5,424 bases of DNA from NCBI GenBank assembly GCA_002430405.1, contig DJBM01000121.1, forward strand, positions 2,064 through 7,487. The letters run 5' to 3'. The translations under genes and the position numbers were made by a program. The notes below the pieces were generated by a model, which was given only the letters and a program-made list of their open reading frames with translations, searched no databases and was not told the origin of the DNA. Within the stretch, counting starts at the first letter, position 1. The number at the start of each line of letters is the position of its first letter. Below, in pieces: positions 1 to 5,424 of the stretch. This DNA comes from Actinobacteria bacterium UBA5976 (GTDB lineage Bacteria; Actinomycetota; Actinomycetes; S36-B12; UBA5976).

Positions 1-2032
1 CCTGGCAGGTACGGCTGCGCAAGCAGCTGATGCACTTGAAGGAATTGTTGTTAAATACTCGGCCCTTCCGGCAGTAATAAATATGGAAGATGCGATTAAG
101 GATGGCAGTCCACTGGTTCACTCTGACAAGGGAACAAATAAGTGCTATACCTACAAACTTCAACCACAGGGTGATGGCAGTTACGAGGAAGCAAAGGCAA
201 AAGCTGATGTTGTTGTTAAGCGACGTTTTGTAAATCAACGCCTAATTCCTGCATTCATGGAACCCCGCGCTGTCGTGGCTTCCCCTATGGGAACCTCTGG
301 TGAACTAACAATTTGGTCAGCAACTCAGGTACCTCACATACTTCGAGTACTACTTGCATTGGTCACAGGGGTATCAGAAAACAAGCTGCGTGTCGTAGCA
401 CCTGACGTCGGCGGCGGATTTGGTGGAAAACTGCAGTGCTACCGCGAAGAAATTCTCTGCGTGGTTCTTGCAAACAAATTGGGTCGCCCAATCAAATGGA
501 ATGAAACTCGAAGCGAAGACATGGTCGCTACCCATCATGGTCGTGATCAAATTCAGGACATTGAAATTGCAGCAACTAAGGACGGTAAATTACTTGGCCT
601 GAAAGTCGAACTTATTGCAAACATGGGTGCTTACTTGCAGATCATTACCCCAGGAATCCCACTTCTTGGAATGTTTATGTATCCAGGTATTTACAAGATG
701 GATGCGTATGACTTCACCTGCATAGGCGTCTTTACGAATACCACGCCAACAGATGCTTACCGTGGCGCCGGTCGACCAGAAGCCACTTATGCAATTGAGC
801 GGATAATCGATGAATTAGCCCACGAAATTGGTATGGAGCCAATGGAGTTGCGCAAGAAGAACTGGATCAAGCACGAAGAGTTCCCTTACACAACTATTGC
901 AGGACTAACTTACGACACTGGAAATTATGAGGCTGCGACTGAAAAGGCACTTGCGCTATTCAAATATGACGAATTGCGTAAAGAGCAAGTTAAGCGTCGG
1001 GCATCTGGTGACAAAGTTCAACTCGGAATCGGTATCTCCACTTTCACCGAGATGTGTGGTCTAGCACCTTCCCGTACCTTAGGCGCGCTTAAGTACGTCG
1101 CTGGTGGCTGGGAGCATTGCACAATTCGAGTACTTCCAACCGGAAAAGTGGAGCTAGTAACTGGAACCTCACCACATGGTCAGGGTCATGAAACCGCTTG
1201 GAGTCAGATCGCAAGTGACACACTCGGTATTCCCGTAGATGACATTGAAGTTATTCACGGTGATACTCGTACCTCGCCATATGGCATGGACACTTACGGT
1301 TCTCGTTCCTTAGCTGTTGGCGGTCAAGCGATACTTCGAGCTGGTGAAAAAGTTGTAGAAAAAGCTCGCTTGATTGCGGCTCACCAACTTGAGTGCAGTG
1401 CCAGCGACTTGGAATTTGACAATGGCGTATTCCGGGTTAAAGGCGATCCGTCTAAAGAAAAGGCAATTCAAGCTGTGGCTTTTGAGGCATTTAGCGCACA
1501 TGATTTGCCAGACGGCTTGGAGCCAACATTGCAAGCTGAGGCAACTGTAGATCCGCAGGATTTCAGTTACCCACATGGCACACACCTTTGTGCAATGGAA
1601 GTTGATACTGAAACAGGCAAGAGCGTTATGCGTTCTTATGTTTGTGTTGATGACATCGGAATTCAGATCAACCCATTGATTGTTGAAGGACAAGTTCATG
1701 GTGGTTTGGCACAAGGAATCGCTCAGGCGCTTTATGAAGGCGCAGTATATGATTCTGAAGGCCAATTGCTAACCGCTTCATTCGCGGATTACTTGGTGCC
1801 AAGTGCGCCAGATCTGCCGTCATTCATTACCGATCACACCGTCACTCCGTCAAGTACTAATCCACTTGGCACAAAGGGTGTAGGTGAGGCTGGCGCGATC
1901 GCATCAACACCAGCAGTAATTAATGCGATTGTTGATGCGCTTCGGCCTCTTGGTGTCAACGATGTGACAATGCCAGCGCATCCAATGACAGTATGGCGAG
2001 CCATCCAAGCTGCCCGAGAAGGAGCAAAATAA
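1..2032 (+). CDS. Molybdenum hydroxylase large subunit, form II CoxL-like (5' partial)
   Basis: Molybdopterin-binding catalytic subunit of a xanthine dehydrogenase/CO dehydrogenase family enzyme, presumably cytoplasmic. The reading frame is open from the window edge (first whole codon at base 2) and gives 676 residues. CoxL-type proteins run to nearly 800, so about 100-130 N-terminal residues are missing. The ATG at 83 is internal: the 27 codons before it encode family-typical sequence (AADALEGIVVKYSALPAV). Visible cofactor motifs are VGGGFGGK (407-430), GQGHE (1178-1192) and GVGEAG (from 1877), whose Glu at 1886-1888 matches the catalytic base of the family. The active-site loop reads AYRGAGR (755-775), not the AYRCSFR of true CO dehydrogenase, so the Cys that holds copper is a Gly. 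That places it in form II, whose substrate is generally unknown. The TAA stop shares a base with the next gene's ATG. Family is certain; substrate is not. Confidence 0.93.
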   Translation, partial: LAGTAAQAADALEGIVVKYSALPAVINMEDAIKDGSPLVHSDKGTNKCYTYKLQPQGDGSYEEAKAKADVVVKRRFVNQRLIPAFMEPRAVVASPMGTSGELTIWSATQVPHILRVLLALVTGVSENKLRVVAPDVGGGFGGKLQCYREEILCVVLANKLGRPIKWNETRSEDMVATHHGRDQIQDIEIAATKDGKLLGLKVELIANMGAYLQIITPGIPLLGMFMYPGIYKMDAYDFTCIGVFTNTTPTDAYRGAGRPEATYAIERIIDELAHEIGMEPMELRKKNWIKHEEFPYTTIAGLTYDTGNYEAATEKALALFKYDELRKEQVKRRASGDKVQLGIGISTFTEMCGLAPSRTLGALKYVAGGWEHCTIRVLPTGKVELVTGTSPHGQGHETAWSQIASDTLGIPVDDIEVIHGDTRTSPYGMDTYGSRSLAVGGQAILRAGEKVVEKARLIAAHQLECSASDLEFDNGVFRVKGDPSKEKAIQAVAFEAFSAHDLPDGLEPTLQAEATVDPQDFSYPHGTHLCAMEVDTETGKSVMRSYVCVDDIGIQINPLIVEGQVHGGLAQGIAQALYEGAVYDSEGQLLTASFADYLVPSAPDLPSFITDHTVTPSSTNPLGTKGVGEAGAIASTPAVINAIVDALRPLGVNDVTMPAHPMTVWRAIQAAREGAK

Positions 2033-2034
2033 TG
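2017..2034 (+). promoter_or_regulatory. Shine-Dalgarno and overlapping stop/start junction setting the medium-subunit start
   Basis: AGAAGGAG at 2017-2024 lies 7 bases before the ATG at 2032-2034, and that ATG shares its A with the upstream TAA (2030-2032). This strong site selects 2032 over the in-frame ATG at 1993. The 1993 start would add 13 residues (MASHPSCPRRSKI) that do not resemble the family and would overlap the large-subunit gene by 40 bases. The junction implies coupled translation of the two subunits. Confidence 0.88.
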
Positions 2035-2889
2035 ATTCCATCAACATTTGACTATGTTCGACCAAACTCAGTGGACGAAGCAATCTCGGCGCTTAAAGCA
2101 GGTGGCGAAGATTCCAAGGTAATTACTGGTGGCCAGTCGATGCTTCCGTTACTGCGCTTACGATTGGCAGCACCTTCAGTGCTTGTTGATTGTGGCCGCA
2201 TTGACGAGATGAAAGGCATCAAAGACAACGGCGACTCGGTAACAATCGGCGCTGCTACTACGCACTGGGATGTACTTCACAGTGACATAGTGAACAAGCA
2301 TGTTAAGTTACTGGCCCAAGCAACTGAGACCGTAGCGGATCCGCAAATTCGTCACCGGGGAACTTTCGGTGGCGCATTAGCTCATGGTGATCCGGCAGGA
2401 GATTTACCTGCGGTCGTGCTGGCACTTGATGCGACGCTGGAAATTGCAGGTTCAAAAGGTCGCCGCCAAGTCGCCGCCAAGGACTTCTTCCTTGACTATT
2501 TCACGACTGCAGTTGGTCCAGATGAAATCCTAGTTTCGATCACGATTCCTAAATTAGGAAAAGGCTGGGGCACTTGTTATGAAAAATTCAACCGATCAGC
2601 AAATGGTTGGGCTGTTGTAGGCGTTGCAGCTGCGGTAAAGGTCGATGGTGGCAAAATCACCGAGGCCCGAATCGCACTTACTAACTGCGCCGCGGTACCT
2701 GTGCGTGCTTCCAGTGTTGAGTCAGCACTAAAGGGTGTCGCAGCCAAAGTAAGTGAAATTGAAGCAGCATCTCAGAGCGCCGCAGAAGGCACTCGTGCCA
2801 CAAGCGACCTAGCTGCAGACAAAGAATATCGCGAGCACTTAATGCGAGTAATAACCGCCCGCGCAGTTAGTTGTGCTGCCGGCGTTTAA
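2032..2889 (+). CDS. Molybdenum hydroxylase FAD-binding medium subunit (CoxM-like)
   Basis: FAD-binding subunit that passes electrons from the Fe-S clusters of the missing small subunit to the final acceptor in a heterotrimeric Mo hydroxylase. The 285 residues are a normal full length. The two FAD-binding motifs are present: TGGQS at residues 32-36 (family AGGQS) and TFGGA at 111-115 (family TIGG-), the second followed by LAHGDPAGDLP. The C-terminal domain is recognisable from about residue 180 (YEKFNRSANGWAVVGVAAAV, 183-202), where family members typically have KF.R...WA.VGVAA. The start is fixed by a strong ribosome binding site and a one-base overlap with the large-subunit gene. The order large-then-medium fits the small-large-medium order of form II clusters, rather than the medium-small-large order of form I. 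A hairpin terminator follows within 10 bases, so this is the last gene of its operon. Confidence 0.93.
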   Translation: MIPSTFDYVRPNSVDEAISALKAGGEDSKVITGGQSMLPLLRLRLAAPSVLVDCGRIDEMKGIKDNGDSVTIGAATTHWDVLHSDIVNKHVKLLAQATETVADPQIRHRGTFGGALAHGDPAGDLPAVVLALDATLEIAGSKGRRQVAAKDFFLDYFTTAVGPDEILVSITIPKLGKGWGTCYEKFNRSANGWAVVGVAAAVKVDGGKITEARIALTNCAAVPVRASSVESALKGVAAKVSEIEAASQSAAEGTRATSDLAADKEYREHLMRVITARAVSCAAGV

Positions 2890-2946
2890 TTTAACAAACT
2901 AAAAACCCCCGAATTGCGTGGCAACTCGGGGGTTTTTAGTGTTAAA
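2890..2946. terminator. Bidirectional intrinsic terminator between convergent operons
   Basis: A perfect 15-bp inverted repeat, ACTAAAAACCCCCGA (2898-2912) with TCGGGGGTTTTTAGT (2926-2940), continues inward past one A/C mismatch as TTGC/GCAA (2914-2917 with 2921-2924) closed by a GTG loop. TTTAAC (2890-2895) and GTTAAA (2941-2946) can extend the base past a two-base AA bulge. The CCCCC/GGGGG core flanked by A5 and T5 gives a GC stem with a U-tract on either strand. It sits immediately after the medium-subunit stop and 4 bases before the end of the mocA-type gene, so it can end both transcripts. It occupies nearly all of the 61-base gap between them. Confidence 0.93.
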
Positions 2947-2950
2947 AAAG

Positions 2951-3496
2951 TTAAGTGCTGGGACGTTCGTCCATGTCTTCGCCAGTTGCTACGTCGCCAA
3001 CCTCAACTAAAACTACTTCTTCCGAGTGCTCAGAGATAAAGGCTCGAGCACCGTGGTCACCTTTAGAACTTCGCGATAATTCTGGCCAAGTAGCGCGGGC
3101 AAATTTCACTGGGTGTCCACGCTTTGCATCGTAACTTGCTACCACGATTTCGCCAGGTGATTCAACAACTCGCGCTACTGCCGCACTTGTAAGTCCGGGA
3201 AGATCTACCAAGGTAACTACGACATCATCAATTTCAGATTGGCCGTTTAGGTACTGCAAACCAACTTGTAGCGAAGAACCCATTCCTGTTGGCCAATTGG
3301 AATTCTCCAAAACTGTGGCATTTGGTACCTCGCCAAGCCAGGCACCGAGTACGACAAATACTTGATCGCATCCGGCGTCAGTTAGTACTTGAACAGCGTG
3401 ATCTACGAGTCGAACTCCGTTATGAACATACGGAGCTTTAGGCCCACCAAAACGTTTACCCTCACCAGCTGCAAGCACGAGGCCAGCAGTTGTCAT
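2951..3496 (-). CDS. mocA: Molybdenum cofactor cytidylyltransferase, MocA-like (MobA-like NTP transferase)
   Basis: Predicted to transfer CMP from CTP to Mo-molybdopterin, giving the cytosine dinucleotide cofactor used by many XDH/CODH-family enzymes. The 181 residues are close to the family's usual ~190-200. The nucleotide-binding loop LAAGEGKRFGGPK is at 8-20, followed by GMGSSLQVGL (71-80), the metal-binding-type LVDLPGL (96-102), GHPV (127-130) and GDHGAR (146-151). The C-terminal acidic strand reads DVATGED (168-174) where many relatives have a D-DTPED form. The ATG lies in an ATGA overlap (3493-3496) with the xdhC-type stop, and I see no good Shine-Dalgarno, so translation probably depends on coupling. 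It is the last gene before the terminator. Cytidylyl rather than guanylyl (MobA) specificity is inferred from the XDH-type context and overall similarity; the sequence alone does not prove CTP use. Confidence 0.87.
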   Translation of the reverse strand: MTTAGLVLAAGEGKRFGGPKAPYVHNGVRLVDHAVQVLTDAGCDQVFVVLGAWLGEVPNATVLENSNWPTGMGSSLQVGLQYLNGQSEIDDVVVTLVDLPGLTSAAVARVVESPGEIVVASYDAKRGHPVKFARATWPELSRSSKGDHGARAFISEHSEEVVLVEVGDVATGEDMDERPST

Positions 3497-4599
3497 CGCG
3501 GCGCACCAGGATGAATAGTGCCTTGGGTCTGTGCCAAGTTTTTACCAGAGCCACCCCATCGGTCTTGAATAACTTCCGCAAGAATTGAAATTGCAGTTTC
3601 TTCAGGAGTGCGTGCACCTAAGTCAAGTCCAATAGGGGACTTGACTCTCGTTAATTCATCAGGGTTAACACCAGCTTCAATTAAGCGAGCCACGCGGTCT
3701 TCATGTGTTTTACGGGAACCCATCGCGCCAATGTATGCCGCCTTTGTCTTAAGAGCTTCGATCACAACTGGTACATCGAATTTTGGATCATGTGTCAAGA
3801 TGCAAATAACGGTGCGCGAATCAATTTCTTGCGTGGCCAACCAGCGATGCGGCCAATCATTTACAACTTCATCGGCATCTGGAAACCGTTTTTTTGTGGC
3901 AAATACTTCCCGCGCATCACAAACAGTGACATGGAAGCCCAAAAATTTTCCAGCTTTGGCAACTGCAGCAGCAAAATCAATTGCACCAAATACCAACATT
4001 CGTGGTTTTGGCGCAAACGTTGAAACAAAAATTTCAAGGGCGCCCTCTAGGCGCTCGCCATCTATTCCGTAATGCAAAAAGCCCGTGGTACCAGATTCAA
4101 GTAAACCTAAAACATCAGTGCCAACAGCTGAGTTCAAGCGTTCGCTGCCTAAATCGCCAGCAGCTCTATCGGGCCAGACAACTAAATGCTTACCCAGGTG
4201 CGCCGGACCATTAACCACAGTTGCCACGGCCACTGGTTGGTCAGCTTGCACACTGGCAAATAACTCAGGCAGTTCGGGCCAAGTGTCTTGGGAAATTTGC
4301 TCAACAAATACTTCTAGAATTCCACCACAAGTTAAGCCCACTGCGAATGCATCATCATTACTGATTCCGTATTTTTCAAATTGTGGAACACCATTTGCGA
4401 TTACCTCGCTGGCCATTTCGTAAACTGCGCCTTCAATACAGCCACCACTTACGGAACCGATGGCTTCGCCACCTGCGGTTACCATCATGGATGCGCCAGC
4501 TGGGCGAGGCGCCGAACGCCAAGTGCGCACCACAGTTGCCATGGCTGTTGTGTTTCCAGCTTGATAGGCCGCAAACAATTCGTCGAGAACTTCTTTCAC
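3493..4599 (-). CDS. xdhC: XdhC/CoxI family molybdenum cofactor maturation protein
   Basis: XdhC proteins bind Mo cofactor and help its sulfuration and insertion into XDH-family large subunits; they are not part of the finished enzyme. The 368 residues show the usual two domains. The N-terminal XdhC/CoxI domain spans roughly 10-100, with SVSGGCIEGAVYE (49-61) and GLTCGGILEV (88-97), whose two Cys lie in conserved family motifs. The C-terminal Rossmann domain begins at RMLVFGAIDFAAAVA (200-214), continues with VTVCDAR (224-230), THDPKFD (269-275) and YIGAMGSRKTHEDR (289-302), and ends with PIGLDLGARTPEETAISI (322-339). GAIDFA replaces the GAGHVA-type nucleotide loop of proteobacterial XdhC, a variant I recall from actinobacterial members. 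The start codon is GTG at 4599-4597 with TAAGGAA upstream; the gene overlaps the mocA-type gene by four bases. Confidence 0.92.
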   Translation of the reverse strand: MKEVLDELFAAYQAGNTTAMATVVRTWRSAPRPAGASMMVTAGGEAIGSVSGGCIEGAVYEMASEVIANGVPQFEKYGISNDDAFAVGLTCGGILEVFVEQISQDTWPELPELFASVQADQPVAVATVVNGPAHLGKHLVVWPDRAAGDLGSERLNSAVGTDVLGLLESGTTGFLHYGIDGERLEGALEIFVSTFAPKPRMLVFGAIDFAAAVAKAGKFLGFHVTVCDAREVFATKKRFPDADEVVNDWPHRWLATQEIDSRTVICILTHDPKFDVPVVIEALKTKAAYIGAMGSRKTHEDRVARLIEAGVNPDELTRVKSPIGLDLGARTPEETAISILAEVIQDRWGGSGKNLAQTQGTIHPGAPR

Positions 4600-4612
4600 A
4601 GGGGGTTCCTTA
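4597..4612 (-). promoter_or_regulatory. Ribosome binding site and GTG start of the xdhC-type gene
   Basis: Read on the minus strand, TAAGGAA (4612-4606) is followed by CCCCCT and then GTG (4599-4597), a normal 6-base spacing. No ATG lies nearby in this frame, and the protein begins in family register from this codon (MKEVLDELFAAYQAG), so the non-ATG start is well supported. The site can pair with bases 4630-4636 around the stop codon of the preceding gene (see findings). Confidence 0.75.
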
Positions 4613-4630
4613 AGTTGATCTTGGACAAGC

Positions 4631-5424
4631 CTAAGGCAGATTGAGCCACGCTACGATCTGCCCTGATTCAGCGCCCCCTTGAGGTAACACTGCGTATCCA
4701 TCAGCTTCGACAAAACCACGAAGCATTGATGAATCTAAATGTTCTAACGGGGTTACCACACCATTATTTTCAGTGCATAAAACTAATCGTACTTCGCGCG
4801 CTGGTCCCTTGAGATTTGCGTTGAAAGTCCGCTCTGCGAGCGTAGGTAAAAGCTGGCCATAACAACCAGCAATAAAAGGGATAGCCAAACTCAACAATCC
4901 AATTACTGCCGATTGTGGATTTCCTGGAAGTCCAATCAAAATCTGTTCGGCAATTCGAGCCATTAACGTGTGATAACCAGGTCTTACTAAAACTGCGTCA
5001 ATAATAAATTCGCCATTGGCATCAACAATTGCATTATGTAGATGATCAACAGGACCAGCGGCCGTTCCACCAGTGGTAATAATTAAATCTGCCTTGGATT
5101 GACTGATTGCGCCAACATGTTCTTCCAATGTGTCTGCAACATGAATTATATTTGTTAACGTTGCGCCCATTTTTGCTATCCAAAATGGTAACTGAGGTCC
5201 AAGTGAATCTCGGACTTTACCATCTCTTGATGGTCCAGTAAGTAATAATTCATCACCAAAAATTAGTACGTCAACACTAAGTTTCTTAAAAACCAAAACT
5301 TCGTCATGGCCAGCCGCAGCAACTACGCCGATTATGGCTGGAGTTAATTTAGTTCCTGCGTTAATTAATTTTTCGCCAGTTTTTGCTTCGTAACCACTCG
5401 GGCGGACATCATGAAAATATGGCA
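4631..5424 (-). CDS. MoeA-like molybdopterin molybdotransferase family protein (5' partial)
   Basis: MoeA inserts molybdate into adenylylated molybdopterin. The frame stays open to the window edge and gives 263 residues. MoeA is about 400, so some 140 N-terminal residues are missing. The TTG at 5296 is not the start: the 42 residues before it continue MoeA sequence (VRPSGYEAKTGEKLINAG, then LTPAIIGVVAAAG). Next come FGDEL (family TGDEL; GDE at 5257-5249), TTGGTAAGPVDHLH (5077-5036; family T-GG-S-G--D), VRPGYH (4987-4970; family IKPGKP) and GLPGNP (4933-4916), then a C-terminal beta-rich domain ending in LPQGGAESGQIVAWLNLP. The Lys residues of the KPGKP region are absent. The protein may be a paralogue specialised for this enzyme rather than the general MoeA. 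It ends 31 bases before the xdhC-type start and leads that operon within the window. MogA or CinA is less likely given the full MoeA motif order. Confidence 0.88.
   Translation of the reverse strand, partial: PYFHDVRPSGYEAKTGEKLINAGTKLTPAIIGVVAAAGHDEVLVFKKLSVDVLIFGDELLLTGPSRDGKVRDSLGPQLPFWIAKMGATLTNIIHVADTLEEHVGAISQSKADLIITTGGTAAGPVDHLHNAIVDANGEFIIDAVLVRPGYHTLMARIAEQILIGLPGNPQSAVIGLLSLAIPFIAGCYGQLLPTLAERTFNANLKGPAREVRLVLCTENNGVVTPLEHLDSSMLRGFVEADGYAVLPQGGAESGQIVAWLNLP

Noticed and set aside
200..226. XdhC Rossmann loop GAIDFA instead of GAGHVA (residues 204-209, protein numbering of the minus-strand gene at 3493-4599), considered as a broken nucleotide-binding site.
   Set aside because: I recall the same GAIDFAAAVA form in actinobacterial XdhC proteins and the rest of the domain is intact, so it looks like a lineage variant and not damage. 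The coordinates given here are residues, not bases.
755..775. Naming the plus-strand genes coxL and coxM as a functional CO dehydrogenase.
   Set aside because: The copper-binding Cys of the form I active-site loop is replaced by Gly, so the gene symbols would imply an activity the sequence does not support.
1310..1765. A 151-codon open frame on the minus strand inside the large-subunit gene.
   Set aside because: It is antisense to a strongly conserved coding region, the translation has no recognisable domain and is rich in Cys and aromatic residues as shadow frames often are, and I see no ribosome binding context.
1993..2031. An in-frame upstream ATG that would lengthen the medium subunit by 13 residues.
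   Set aside because: The added residues do not resemble the family N terminus and overlap the large-subunit gene. The ATG at 2032 has a strong ribosome binding site and puts the FAD motifs at their usual positions.
4620..4629. CTTG-GA-CAAG inverted repeat in the gap before the xdhC-type gene as a terminator or operator.
   Set aside because: A four-base stem with a two-base loop cannot fold stably, and there is no U-tract.
3608..4644. Several overlapping plus-strand open frames of 76-154 codons opposite the xdhC-type gene.
   Set aside because: All lie antisense to a well-supported gene, none resembles a known family, and they overlap one another in different frames.
5294..5296. TTG as a start codon for a shorter 221-residue molybdopterin-binding protein.
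   Set aside because: The frame continues upstream with clear MoeA sequence (VRPSGYEAKTGEKLINAG) to the window edge, so this TTG is an internal Leu.

Overview
The window is an ordinary-looking, densely packed bacterial segment carrying one molybdenum hydroxylase and its cofactor-maturation genes. All of its roughly 5.4 kb is coding except two short gaps (about 60 and 31 bases). The moderate GC (mid-to-upper 40s percent by eye), tight ATGA/TAATG junctions and the protein sequences point to an actinobacterium. The XdhC Rossmann segment beginning VFGAIDFAAAVA and the MoeA-like segment with TTGGTAAGPVDHLH resemble actinobacterial versions as I remember them. A low-GC, small-genome aquatic lineage such as Nanopelagicales (acI) would fit, but this is a low-confidence guess from composition and gene density.

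Layout. Bases 1-2889 (plus strand) hold the 3' part of a large molybdopterin-binding subunit gene (CoxL/XdhA family) followed, with a one-base overlap, by a complete FAD-binding medium subunit gene (CoxM family). Bases 2890-2950 hold a near-perfect hairpin that can terminate transcription from both sides. Bases 2951-5424 (minus strand) hold, in transcription order, the C-terminal part of a MoeA-like molybdotransferase gene, a complete xdhC-type gene and a complete mocA-type cytidylyltransferase gene. The two operons converge on the terminator, and both begin outside the window, so no promoter is visible.

How the genes work together. The large and medium subunits are two of the three subunits of a heterotrimeric Mo/Fe-S/FAD hydroxylase. 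The [2Fe-2S] small subunit is not in the window and would be expected just upstream. The large subunit carries AYRGAGR in place of the AYRCSFR active-site loop of true CO dehydrogenase. It is therefore a form II (CODH-like) enzyme of unknown substrate, and CO oxidation should not be assumed. The opposing operon supplies plausible maturation functions: molybdenum insertion (MoeA-like), Mo-cofactor binding and sulfuration or insertion (XdhC), and conversion to molybdopterin cytosine dinucleotide (MocA).

I found no mobile element, CRISPR array, RNA gene or clearly new system. The points most worth a second look are the unknown substrate, the altered active-site positions in the MoeA-like protein, and a possible RNA hairpin that hides the xdhC ribosome binding site.
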